Shown here: positions 29,061 through 37,669 of the stretch, one piece after another
How positions within the stretch are numbered: the stretch's first letter is position 1
Layout of the letters: every line of letters starts with the position of its first letter
DNA from: Calothrix sp. MO_192.B10
GTDB taxonomy: Bacteria; Cyanobacteriota; Cyanobacteriia; Cyanobacteriales; Nostocaceae
Direction: 5' to 3'
Assembly: GCA_030065055.1 (NCBI GenBank)
Contig: JASJDS010000068.1
Coordinates: forward strand, 1 to 64,000
DNA length: 64,000 nt
Program-made: the position numbers and the translations under genes
The notes under the pieces: generated by a model
Told to the model about the DNA's origin: nothing
What the model saw: only the letters and a program-made list of their open reading frames with translations
Databases searched by the model: none

Positions 29061-30764
29061 TTAATCCCTACTCGTATAGATTAGTTGACCTTCAATGGGT
29101 ATAGAAATATTTAACGCGGGCTTGTCAGGATTTAAAGCAGGTTCTATCCACCCTTCACTAACCATTACTTCTAAACAACCTATTGTTTGATGAAGGGCTA
29201 CTTGGGCATGTTCTGAAGAAAAACGTGTCTTAAAGATGGTAATTAGGTGCTGGTAAATTTCCTGAATATCAGCAGTTCGTCTGAGAATGTCTATTAACAA
29301 ACCGTAAAGACCAGTAATAGGTAGACGATGATTATTTTTTACATAACATTTTACCTGGCTGATTTGCCCGTGATTATAGACCGCAACAAATTCTTCTTCA
29401 GCACCTTTTAGGTTTAAATTAAACACATTATAACCACTGACTTCCCAAGCTATCTCCTGTTGCGAAAAACGCTGCATAACTTGTTTCATCGAACCAAGAT
29501 CAAATCCTCCTATGACCGCTTGCCCAAGGATATCATTAGTAAAACCTCCTTGAGATAGCCATTGAAAAGCTTCTTCCGGATTGAGATTTAATCCTGCTTC
29601 TTGAGCAATGGTTTGAGAGTGTTCTTGTAAGTCTGTAAATTGACCGTTAGCAGCATACCAATAATCTGCAAATTGGATATGTTGTTTAATGCGTCGGCGT
29701 TGATTTTGGTCGTATTGGTTTTTCAGCCAATGAGAGTCATATTGACCTTTCTCCAATGACAAAATTGTATAAGCCAATTCACGGGCACCTGTATGAGTTA
29801 AAGTCATTCCTGCTGCTAAAATTGGATCGGCGAAACCAGCTGATTCTCCCACTAAAAACCAGTTATTTCCGGTTGTCTTTTCTGATAAAAATGACCAATC
29901 TTTGGTTGTTTCTATTTTATTTCTACAAGTAGCGTTAGCAATTAACTTTGAAATACGAGGTTCGCTTTTGAGAGCTTCATGATAAATTTCTGAAGGTGAT
30001 TTTTTCAGGGTTTTATAATGGGTTGCTGGACATATAAACCCAATACTAGTGCGAGTTGGTCCTAGGGGAATAAACCATATCCATCCATGGGAAAGACTCA
30101 TTACCTGAACGCGAGTACCCCCGACACCAATTTCTACAGCCCATTCAGCATTTGTCCAGTAATCCCAAATAGCAATGTTTTGTAATTGTGTAGGACAGTC
30201 AGCCTCAACGCCTAAAGCTCTCCGCAGTACACCAATATGACCAGAAGCATCAATATAATAACGAGCAGTAATCTTGTCCCCTGAATTAAGCTGTAATCCA
30301 GCTACGCTCGCGCCATCAACATCTACTTTGACCACCGAGGTTTTTTCTCTCACCTCACATCCCATTTCTTCTGCATGGCGGAGTAAAATATTATCATAGA
30401 TAGCACGATCCACCTGAAAAGCTGTTTGTCTTCTTTGCCCCTCATATCTACTAGGACGTGTCTCTTCTTTGAACTGCTCTGTGTGTAAAAAATTAAAGTC
30501 CCAAGGTCGCGGATCTTGACCCCAACGGTAAGTAACACCAACCTTAATTGGAAAATTAGCAGCTTCTACCTTATCCCAGCATCCCATTTCGTGCAGAATT
30601 TCTCCAATCTGAGGTAATTGGCTTTCACCAACATGATCTCTTGGGAACTGCTCTTTTTCTACAATTAATACTTGCAATTGAGGATTATACTTTTTTAATA
30701 GAGTACCTACGGTACTACCAGCAGGACCACCACCAATAATCAGGACATCATATTTACTATTCAT
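29061..30764 (-). CDS. flavin-dependent halogenase-like FAD oxidoreductase
   Basis: A 567-residue FAD enzyme. The dinucleotide motif GGGPAG is at 11-16 and a second FAD motif, VGESAGFADPILAAG, near 305-319. The halogenase signature W-x-W-x-I-P is present as GWIWFIP (227-233), and Lys74 in FPIKVGVTY sits where phenol/pyrrole-type halogenases (PltA/CmlS class) carry a conserved active-site Lys. About 190 residues beyond the FAD fold form a C-terminal extension. Members install Cl or Br on electron-rich aromatics with FADH2, but related monooxygenases exist, so halogenation is inferred. Its gene lies 228 bp after the Trp-repeat peptide gene. Confidence 0.8.
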   Translation of the reverse strand: MNSKYDVLIIGGGPAGSTVGTLLKKYNPQLQVLIVEKEQFPRDHVGESQLPQIGEILHEMGCWDKVEAANFPIKVGVTYRWGQDPRPWDFNFLHTEQFKEETRPSRYEGQRRQTAFQVDRAIYDNILLRHAEEMGCEVREKTSVVKVDVDGASVAGLQLNSGDKITARYYIDASGHIGVLRRALGVEADCPTQLQNIAIWDYWTNAEWAVEIGVGGTRVQVMSLSHGWIWFIPLGPTRTSIGFICPATHYKTLKKSPSEIYHEALKSEPRISKLIANATCRNKIETTKDWSFLSEKTTGNNWFLVGESAGFADPILAAGMTLTHTGARELAYTILSLEKGQYDSHWLKNQYDQNQRRRIKQHIQFADYWYAANGQFTDLQEHSQTIAQEAGLNLNPEEAFQWLSQGGFTNDILGQAVIGGFDLGSMKQVMQRFSQQEIAWEVSGYNVFNLNLKGAEEEFVAVYNHGQISQVKCYVKNNHRLPITGLYGLLIDILRRTADIQEIYQHLITIFKTRFSSEHAQVALHQTIGCLEVMVSEGWIEPALNPDKPALNISIPIEGQLIYTSRD

Positions 30765-30886
30765 GATCGTTTAACCTTTTTGTTTAATAACTAGAAAAAT
30801 TGAGCAACCAAATTATCAAAGTAATAGATATATTTTTTGTTGAAAAAGAGTCGGGAATATCTAAATATTATTTGAAGGTTAGATTA

Positions 30887-30930
30887 CATACTTAACAGTT
30901 ACACCTACTTATAAAAAACTGTTAAGTATG
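30887..30930 (-). terminator. 14-bp stem-loop between peptide gene and halogenase gene
   Basis: CATACTTAACAGTT (30887-30900) and AACTGTTAAGTATG (30917-30930) are perfect inverted 14-mers around a 16-base loop, 63 bases past the peptide stop. No T-run follows on the minus strand, so it is better seen as a partial terminator or transcript-stabilising hairpin that lets the peptide be made in excess. Confidence 0.6.
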
Positions 30931-30992
30931 CAATTAATAGCAGGGTATATTCTTAGATTTTAAGTATTCCCATTTAAGATAATACTAGGAGT

Positions 30993-31190
30993 TTATGTCC
31001 AAGTGTGGGAAATATCTAATTTTTCTGTCCAAGTATGCAACATATTTTCTGTCCAAGTGTGGGAAATATCTAATTTTTCTGTCCAAGTATGCAACATATT
31101 TTCTGTCCAAGTGTGGGAAATATCTAAGTTTTCTGTCCAAGTGTGAGACATCTCTAAATCGGTGTTGATTGCAGTATTAGATGTAGACAT
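30993..31190 (-). CDS. Trp-repeat peptide, candidate multi-core RiPP precursor
   Basis: A 65-residue peptide from the ATG at 31190 (AGGAA about 6 bases upstream; in-frame codons further upstream would encode an unrelated hydrophobic stretch). Residues 1-14 (MSTSNTAINTDLEM) form a short leader-like part. The rest contains six HTWT motifs (16-19, 26-29, 34-37, 44-47, 52-55, 62-65) separated alternately by ENML and E-N/K-LDIS. The last HTWT is the C-terminus. The DNA underneath is built of 54-bp repeats. There is no signal peptide or Cys. It lies between genes for an HDO-like oxidase and a halogenase-like enzyme. I do not recognise it; the precursor role is inferred. Confidence 0.75.
   Translation of the reverse strand: MSTSNTAINTDLEMSHTWTENLDISHTWTENMLHTWTEKLDISHTWTENMLHTWTEKLDISHTWT
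30997..31134. repeat. 54-bp perfect tandem repeat in the peptide gene
   Basis: Positions 30997-31050 and 31051-31104 are identical 54-mers, followed by 30 bases of a third copy with one mismatch (31105-31134). Each encodes 18 residues with two HTWT motifs. Perfect identity points to recent unequal duplication or homogenisation. Confidence 0.92.
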
Positions 31191-31382
31191 GATATTCCTA
31201 TTCATTAAAGATGATATAAAGTACCAGTGAAGCAAGTAGGTGCAAAACATAAAAATGCACATATATTTTTTCTAGGTTTTTTTAACCAGATATATCAAAA
31301 ACATATTTCTTAGTTATAAATGCTAATCAAGAATAGAAAGAGGCATATTTATTTAATACCTCTCATACTATTATGGTCCAAT

Positions 31383-32123
31383 TCATACAAATGTCATAGA
31401 CATTTTATTGGGTAATTCTTGATTCTTTTCTCCAACAGGATGATTCATCGCGTAAGCCATCATTTCATGTACTGATTCAGAAAAAACTTCAAATACTTTT
31501 TCTACAATCTTAAAAGCTTTATCTCTCTGCTTATCTGTTAATTCTATATTTTCTAAAATTTGTTCTACTTCCTCAGTACCCGTGGCATGACCTGTTTCTA
31601 CACAAAAATGATGTTGACCAAAGTAACGATAGCTTTTATTAGTTATTTGTTGTAACTCATTGGCAACTTCTGCTGTTAGTGCCAAAGCTACATTACCTGT
31701 TGCTTCTATTGCCTCTATTGCAGCTAAAACGATAATAGGTTCTTGCTGAAAGGTGTGTAAGGCAATTTGATGACAAACTTGACGAGTTTTATAAGTTTCA
31801 TCACCCCAATAAAACTTAATGGCATCACTAAATTTCATTGTTTTATCAAAGCCCAATTTTTTCAAATCTTCCAATAGCCAAATCCAATGATGGTCATCTT
31901 CATAGGTATGTCTATTGATTATTTTTTGAATTGGATCTTCAGTTGGCTCTTTACGAAAATCATACTTATTCAAATGTCCAAATCCTATTGCAAAAGGAGT
32001 TGCACAAGGTGCCCAAGCCAACCTTTGAAGAGGGTGGATACTTTTATCTTGCATATATTGGAAAAGAGGTAATTGGGCGAACTCTTGTTTCCTTTCTTCA
32101 ATTAATTTTAAAACTTTTTTCAT
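31383..32123 (-). CDS. haem-oxygenase-like di-iron oxidase (HDO) family candidate
   Basis: A 246-residue, mostly helical, soluble protein. It has the sparse metal-ligand pattern of HDO/CADD-like enzymes: E-x2-H at Glu75/His78, further acidic residues at Glu137 and Glu140, and H-x3-E-x2-H at His172, Glu176 and His179. HDO enzymes use two iron atoms and O2 to oxidise or cleave amino-acid-like substrates; one, AetD, turns dibromo-tryptophan into an indole nitrile. Here it is encoded 192 bp upstream of a Trp-repeat peptide and followed by a halogenase-like gene, so a Trp side chain is a plausible substrate. The exact reaction is unknown. The start is the ATG at 32123. Confidence 0.72.
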   Translation of the reverse strand: MKKVLKLIEERKQEFAQLPLFQYMQDKSIHPLQRLAWAPCATPFAIGFGHLNKYDFRKEPTEDPIQKIINRHTYEDDHHWIWLLEDLKKLGFDKTMKFSDAIKFYWGDETYKTRQVCHQIALHTFQQEPIIVLAAIEAIEATGNVALALTAEVANELQQITNKSYRYFGQHHFCVETGHATGTEEVEQILENIELTDKQRDKAFKIVEKVFEVFSESVHEMMAYAMNHPVGEKNQELPNKMSMTFV

Positions 32124-32600
32124 TACTTGATTCGTTGATTATTTGATTAGTTAAGTTGTTGGGCATTCCAATAAATTAATGCACCCATAACGGAGCAAAT
32201 ACAAATACAAAATATGCTTTTCCCTAATTTATTGCTGCCATTACGATGACTTAATTTTGGGATTTGAAAGCATATTTTCAAATCGGAACTCGAACCGTTA
32301 TTCAAATATAAATTGCTTGAATAACAAAAAGATATCCGCGATCGCCTGGAATTTTTGCAAAAATTAACCACACTGATTTACCATGTATCTTTAAAAACTA
32401 TCAATAAGTCTCTCGATCGATTACGCTCTAACATCTTCGTCAATAGATATTAAGGAACTAAAACAATGCAATAAGAAGGTTTACGGATAATTAAGTTTAT
32501 TTTCAATATTGAAATTAAACTTATCAATAATTTTATATCAATAGTTTTAATTCATCAACAAGAGTGTTTTAAAATACCAGACACTCTCCGGTATTTCACT

Positions 32601-32626
32601 TATATGTCAATATTCCATGACATATA
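32601..32626. promoter_or_regulatory. inverted repeat upstream of the peptide cluster
   Basis: TATATGTCA and TGACATATA are perfect 9-bp arms 8 bases apart, about 480 bp before the HDO start. A second, 7-bp pair (AAATACC and GGTATTT) lies just to its left. It could be an operator or a transcript hairpin; there is no direct evidence for either. Confidence 0.35.
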
Positions 32627-33147
32627 ATTGTGACAAAATATCTGCTCATGTTTTTTCGATATGAACAGCTGCTATGATAGAGCGGGTACACAAATACAGC
32701 ACTTTTCAAATTAGTGAGGTACATCGGCAGAATAAACAACCTTTACTTATGCATAGTTTGTACCTCATAAACCCGTAATACCCTGTAATATCCCATATTA
32801 TTTGTATTCAAATAACACTTTTAGGAATCATATAAAAATAAGTTGCATAAATTGGCGAAAATAGAGACTTAGAGATAGATGCAAGATATATAGAATATGT
32901 ATTCCATTCAATCAATACATCTAATAGCAACTTTAAGAAACATTCATATAAATTATAGTAATCTAAGTTAAAGTATAAAATGTAACTTTACTGCAAGTAT
33001 GAAGCTATTTGCATACTAAAAACATATTTATCATCCCTAGGGTAGATGATTCAATATATTTTTTTAGTATTTAAGTACTATTTTATGAATTTTGGGCAGA
33101 AAAAAAAGCAAGCCGAGCAGATAATCTGTCTCAATCTTCCTTTATGT

Positions 33148-33383
33148 AGGGCTTGCTGTTTGTTTAGCGCAGGGTTAGCTGTACAAGGCTTTGGGTGAGG
33201 TTAGGAAAACCTTAACACTGAACTCTTAACAGTTTTATGCCCTATCTTTTATATTTTTTTACCAGAAAAAATTATAAATGTAAAGTTTTTAAGCCTCATA
33301 CCCCTATTCTCTTGCACTTTTTTCTGCAATGAAAGCCTGAAAAGATTAAAACATAAGAGTTTTAAAGCTATTCAGCAGACCCT
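33148..33383. mobile_element. MITE-like element, family A, copy 2 (4-bp TSD)
   Basis: 236 bp with ends AGGGCTTGCTG (33148-33158) and CAGCAGACCCT (33373-33383), flanked by perfect ATGT direct repeats (33144-33147 and 33384-33387). It shares GGTGAGG, ACCAGAAAAAATTAT and TTTAAGCCTCATACCCC blocks with the other copies. Non-coding. Confidence 0.85.
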
Positions 33384-33446
33384 ATGTAGAGTGCATTTGA
33401 CTCAAAATCAGCTATGAGAATTCTCTATGCTTTGATAGGGAAAGAT

Positions 33447-35294
33447 TTACTTCTTTTCTGGAATGCTATATTTGGCAATCATCTTTGCTAATAGGGATAA
33501 ATCAATTGGCTTAGAAATATATTCATTGACCCCTGCACTCAAACAAGTTTCGCGATCGCCTTTCATTGCCATTGCGGTTTGAGCAATCAGGGGAATCTCT
33601 CGATACTGCTGATGTTGTCGCAATTGCTGCACTAGTTCCAAGCCATTGCTGTCTGGTAATTGGATATCCATTAAAATGACAGCTGGCCTAATTTGTGTGA
33701 GAACTTGCCAAACTTCTGCTGCACTCTTGACTAAAGTTACCCGATACCCATCGTTTTCTAGATAAGTTTGTATCATCTGGGCATTTGGTAAATCATCCTC
33801 TAGCAACAAAATATCGGCAGAAGCAGGAGATAAAAAAACAGAACCATCGATCGCTTGCTTGTCTTGTTCTGTTTCCTCCTGACTGGTTAATTCCGGGAGT
33901 TGCTCCAATGCAGCAGCTGGAATTAAGGGTAGTGCGATGGTAAATTGAGAACCTCTATCTACGTCCGATTCCACTTCTATCCAACCACCATGAATTTCAG
34001 CTAGTTGCTTGGTGACAACTAAACCTAAGCCAGTACCTTCTCCACGATTAGCTACAGCATTAGCAATTTGGCAATAGGGTTGAAAAAGTTGGCTTTGTAG
34101 TTCTTTGGGAATACCCGTACCGGTGTCCCAGACAGTAAAATTCATGAATGAACCATTGAGCTGCACCTTTAAGCCAACACTTCCACTACTGGTAAACTTG
34201 AGGGCATTAAACAATAGATTCAACAGCATCTGTTTCAGTCTTAAAGGATCTGCAACTAGGGTTGTGACGTTATCGTCTATCTCTTGTCGCAGTTTCAAAC
34301 CCTTGTTGCTAGCTTTTTCCTTGACTAGTGCCAAAACATTACCACACAACTCTGGTACATTTACTTTTTCCCACTGTACCTCTAGTTGATCGGCTTCAAT
34401 TTTGGATAAATCTAAAATATCGTTGATTAATGCCAATAAATGTTTGCCACTGGAGAGGATGATATTTAAATATTCTTGATGTCTCTCCTGGGTGGGATCG
34501 TAACCTTTGGCTAATAGCAGTTGGGTAAAACCGAGAATGGAACTTAAGGGAGTACGAATTTCATGGCTAGTATTTGCCAAAAATTGGTTTTTGAGTTGAT
34601 TGGTACGCTCTAGTTCTTGATTAAACTTCTCTAAATGCTGACACGACTGCTGTAAAGATTGTATTTGTGTCAGTTGCTCTAAAGCTTGGGCACATTGTTG
34701 AACCGCATCTTTTATTAGTCGGGGTATTAGTTGAGTTGCTAAATCAACCTGTGCTTCTTCTCCAGGTAATAGCATTTCCGTGTCAACTATTAGCCAAGCT
34801 GTAAAGGGGAAAGAGCTATCTGGTAAACGCCAAGCTTTTTGGGGTACTTGCTGTTCTAAATTTTCTAAGTCCTGAAGTTTGATTTCTGCGGATAGCTTTA
34901 AAGATAGCTTTCTCTGCTCAACAATAATTTGTCCTACCCAAGGATCTTGTAAATCCTCTTCTGAGGAGTTGGAAAGGTAGGCAATTGTGGCTACAGCTGT
35001 TTTTGGTTGTAAAAGTGCGATCGCCAAGCAACTTCTGGTAAAAGTCACTAATTCACTTGCGCTCAGAGCAACTTGGAGTTCATCTAGGAATGTTTGAAAA
35101 ATTTCTGCTTCTGAGATTATGACTTCTTTCTGAGGTAACAAAGTAGAGGCAAAGCGATCGCTCAAGCAATTTTGCAACTGTTTCAAGCTACGTTCTAACC
35201 ACAACTCAGCACGAAGTTGCTGAATTGTCGCCAAAAGATTTGGCACTTCATCTACCTGGGGGTTACGTTCTGGTAAGCTTGAATACTGCTGCAT
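33447..35294 (-). CDS. soluble hybrid histidine kinase (GAF-like, HisKA, HATPase, REC)
   Basis: A 615-residue protein from the ATG at 35294; a TTG two codons earlier is also in frame. The N-terminal 210 residues look like a divergent GAF-type sensor with no TM segment. A coiled coil leads to HisKA with SHEIRTPLSS, HATPase with GTGLGLVV, and a C-terminal receiver with LLLEDD, ILMDIQLPD and KP. In such hybrids the receiver usually passes phosphate to a separate Hpt protein; none is adjacent. Cytosolic; signal unknown. Confidence 0.92.
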   Translation of the reverse strand: MQQYSSLPERNPQVDEVPNLLATIQQLRAELWLERSLKQLQNCLSDRFASTLLPQKEVIISEAEIFQTFLDELQVALSASELVTFTRSCLAIALLQPKTAVATIAYLSNSSEEDLQDPWVGQIIVEQRKLSLKLSAEIKLQDLENLEQQVPQKAWRLPDSSFPFTAWLIVDTEMLLPGEEAQVDLATQLIPRLIKDAVQQCAQALEQLTQIQSLQQSCQHLEKFNQELERTNQLKNQFLANTSHEIRTPLSSILGFTQLLLAKGYDPTQERHQEYLNIILSSGKHLLALINDILDLSKIEADQLEVQWEKVNVPELCGNVLALVKEKASNKGLKLRQEIDDNVTTLVADPLRLKQMLLNLLFNALKFTSSGSVGLKVQLNGSFMNFTVWDTGTGIPKELQSQLFQPYCQIANAVANRGEGTGLGLVVTKQLAEIHGGWIEVESDVDRGSQFTIALPLIPAAALEQLPELTSQEETEQDKQAIDGSVFLSPASADILLLEDDLPNAQMIQTYLENDGYRVTLVKSAAEVWQVLTQIRPAVILMDIQLPDSNGLELVQQLRQHQQYREIPLIAQTAMAMKGDRETCLSAGVNEYISKPIDLSLLAKMIAKYSIPEKK

Positions 35295-35819
35295 GGTCAA
35301 CTAGACCGCCAAACAAACATAACTATTATGGCTGTAAACGAAATGAAAGTCAGATTTTATGTATATTAGCTCACATTTCCTTTATTATTTATAAACCAAA
35401 ATTAGCCCCATCGAATGTGACGGGGACAGCAAAAAGGAGTGTATGAAATCACAATCTTGGGAAGAGGAGTGAGGGAGTGAGGGAGTGAGGGAGTGATGAG
35501 GTGATGGGGTGATGGGGTGATGGGGTGATGAAGTAATAAGTAATAAGTAATAAAGAAAAATTTGTCCCCTTGTCTCCTTGTCCCCTTGTCTCCCCAAACT
35601 CCTTCCCCCCTACTCTGCTCCAAGCCGCTACCGCGTCTACACTCCTCCACTGGGATACCTAAAGGCGTTAGGATGTAGCGTTTAAGCTTGCTGAGGGATA
35701 ACTGCTCCCATGCTCCCGATGAAGCAAGAAGTTATTGCGCTCAATTACCAGGTTTAGCCAGTAATTACCAGCAAATAACACATCAGATTATAAGAACTTC
35801 AGGTAAATATTTTCACAAT
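35295..35819. other. divergent intergenic region with G-rich repeats
   Basis: No gene. A purine-rich tandem tract lies at about 35464-35530 (GAGGGAGT units then GGTGATGG units), followed by AAGTAATAAGTAATAAGTAA. Open frames over this tract are low-complexity artefacts. The promoter of the permease gene should lie near its right end. Confidence 0.5.
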
Positions 35820-36686
35820 ATGGATGCACAATTTGTTCAATTAATAATCAATGGCATAGCTGTGGGAAGCATTATTGCTCTAGCTGCTGTTGGACTCACC
35901 TTAACCTATGGCATTTTACGGTTGTCTAACTTTGCCCACGGTGATTTTCTGACTTTGGGTGCGTATTTCACTTTTTTAGTTAATTCACTAGGAGTAAATA
36001 TTTGGCTGTCAATGTTAATAGCAGCACTAGGAACGGTGGCTGCAATGCTTTTATCAGAAAAATTACTCTGGTCTAGGATGCGCTCTATTCGCGCTACTTC
36101 CACCACTTTTATTATCATCTCCATTGGACTAGCTTTATTTTTGCGGAACGGCATTATTTTTATTTGGGGTGGTAGTAACAAAAACTATGATTTGCCTATC
36201 ACTCCTGCTTTAAAAATATTTGGTTTAAATGTGCCCCAAAATCAATTAGTAGTCCTGGCATTGGCTGTGGTGGCGATTTTAGCACTACATTACCTACTGC
36301 AAAATACCAAGATTGGTAAGGCAATGCGTGCAGTGGCTGATGATTTGGACTTAGCTAGGGTATCAGGTATTAATGTTGACCAAGTTGTGATTTGGACATG
36401 GGTAATTGCTGGTAGTATTACATCATTGAGTGGTAGTATGTACGGCTTAATTACCGCAGTTAGACCTAATATGGGTTGGTTTTTAATTTTACCATTATTT
36501 GCATCAGTAATTTTGGGCGGAATTGGCAATCCTTACGGTGCGATCGCTGGTGCTTTTATCATTGGTATTGTCCAGGAAGTTAGTACTCCCTGGCTTGGTT
36601 CCCAATACAAACAAGCTGTAGCTTTGGTAATTATGATTGCCGTGCTGTTAATCCGTCCCAAAGGATTATTTAAGGGCACGATTTAG
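35820..36686 (+). CDS. LivH-type branched-chain/neutral amino acid ABC permease
   Basis: A 288-residue polytopic membrane protein with about eight TM helices. It has the LivH/BPD-transp-2 signatures LTYGILRLSNFAHGDF near the N-terminus, and SGINVDQV, then GGIGNPYGAIAGAF. The ATG at 35820 gives the family-typical start MDAQFVQLIINGIAVG; the frame extends 44 codons upstream without similarity. No ATPase, partner permease or binding protein is nearby. Scattered single genes are normal for the cyanobacterial Nat neutral-amino-acid transporters, so a NatC/NatD-like role is likely but not proved. Confidence 0.88.
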   Translation: MDAQFVQLIINGIAVGSIIALAAVGLTLTYGILRLSNFAHGDFLTLGAYFTFLVNSLGVNIWLSMLIAALGTVAAMLLSEKLLWSRMRSIRATSTTFIIISIGLALFLRNGIIFIWGGSNKNYDLPITPALKIFGLNVPQNQLVVLALAVVAILALHYLLQNTKIGKAMRAVADDLDLARVSGINVDQVVIWTWVIAGSITSLSGSMYGLITAVRPNMGWFLILPLFASVILGGIGNPYGAIAGAFIIGIVQEVSTPWLGSQYKQAVALVIMIAVLLIRPKGLFKGTI

Positions 36687-36689
36687 GAA

Positions 36690-36763
36690 AGTTGACAGTT
36701 GTTCTTTCCTTCCAACAACCACCAACTAACAACTAGCAACTAACAACTAACAACTAACAACCC
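36690..36763. repeat. heptanucleotide repeats downstream of lipA
   Basis: Several ACTAACA-type units (about 36722-36760) lie between the convergent permease and lipA genes. Same class of 7-bp STRR as elsewhere in the window. Confidence 0.7.
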
Positions 36764-37669
36764 TCACTCCTCTTCCCCTGCGTGGTAAGAACTACGAACC
36801 AAGGGACCGGAACGGACATGGGAAAATCCCATTTTTTTGGCGATCGCACCTAGTTCCTCAAATTCCTCTGGAGTCCAATACTTTTGTACTGGTAAATGTT
36901 CTAAGGAGGGACGCATATACTGACCAATGGTGATGCGATCGCATTTTACTTTGATTAAATCTGTCAGTGCTTCTACGACTTCCTCCACGGTTTCACCATG
37001 TCCCAACATCAAACCAGATTTAGTGGGGATGGAGGGGTCAATTTCTTTCACTACTTGCAACACCCATAAAGAGCGATCGTATTTGGCTCCCCGACGCACT
37101 GGTGGGGTTAAGCGACGTACAGTTTCAATGTTATGGTTGTAACAAGCGGGCTTCGCTTTTACAATTTGCTGAATCCGTTGCCGTTGTCCTTGTTCGCCCG
37201 CACCAGCACCACCCCAAAAATCCGGTGTTAGCACTTCAATTTGAGTTAGGGGGTTCAATTGGCGAATTACCTCCATAGTCTTGACAAAATGACCGGCACC
37301 TTGATCTGGTAAATCGTCACGAGCTACAGAAGTCAGAACTACATAACGCAATCCTAAAATTTTTACTGCCTCCGCCACTTTCTGTGGCTCTTCTAAGTCA
37401 ATGGGCATGGGGGCGTGACCTTTGTCTACTTGACAAAAAGCACAAGAACGGGTACAGGTAGGTCCCATGAGTAGGAATGTAGCCGTTTTTTGGGAATAAC
37501 ACTCTCCCCGGTTAGGACACCGCCCCTCTTCACAAATCGTGTGAATTTGCCGCTGTTTAATAATGCGTTGTACCGTGGAAAGCTCGCTAGCTTTGCCAAT
37601 GGGACGACGTAACCATGAGGGCATGGCAGCGATTTGGGATCTCAATTGGGTTTGTTTGCTCGAAGTCAT
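36764..37669 (-). CDS. lipA: lipoyl synthase
   Basis: A 301-residue radical-SAM enzyme that inserts two sulfurs into protein-bound octanoyl groups to make lipoyl for 2-oxoacid dehydrogenases and the glycine cleavage system. Both iron-sulfur motifs are present: the auxiliary cluster [12 protein letters not shown] (C-x4-C-x5-C) and the radical-SAM CTRSCAFC (C-x3-C-x2-C). [10 protein letters not shown] near the C-terminus supplies the conserved RSSY that binds the auxiliary cluster. Cytosolic, full length, no missing motif. Cyanobacteria often carry two lipA copies; this may be one of them. Confidence 0.97.
   Translation of the reverse strand: MTSSKQTQLRSQIAAMPSWLRRPIGKASELSTVQRIIKQRQIHTICEEGRCPNRGECYSQKTATFLLMGPTCTRSCAFCQVDKGHAPMPIDLEEPQKVAEAVKILGLRYVVLTSVARDDLPDQGAGHFVKTMEVIRQLNPLTQIEVLTPDFWGGAGAGEQGQRQRIQQIVKAKPACYNHNIETVRRLTPPVRRGAKYDRSLWVLQVVKEIDPSIPTKSGLMLGHGETVEEVVEALTDLIKVKCDRITIGQYMRPSLEHLPVQKYWTPEEFEELGAIAKKMGFSHVRSGPLVRSSYHAGEEE

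Larger units (their letters stand above)
32124..33446. other. large AT-rich intergenic region, 1.3 kb
   Basis: Upstream region of the HDO-peptide-halogenase cluster. It holds a family A MITE (33148-33383) and an inverted repeat at 32601-32626. A 74-codon GTG-initiated frame (32147-32371, minus) has a hydrophobic C-terminus but no supported start or family and is not called. The cluster promoter should lie here. Confidence 0.5.

Noticed and set aside
30993-31262. longer 89-residue version of the Trp-repeat peptide
   Set aside because: The extra N-terminal 24 residues are hydrophobic and unrelated, and the AGGAA ribosome site lies just before the ATG at 31190.
32147-32371. 74-codon minus-strand ORF just upstream of the HDO gene
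   Set aside because: GTG start without a ribosome site, unusual composition, no family. Its hydrophobic end is suggestive, and it would deserve a second look if conserved beside the cluster.
35402-35650. two overlapping frames with HHPITPSPHH-like products
   Set aside because: They are translations of the purine-rich tandem repeat and show repeat-driven composition only.
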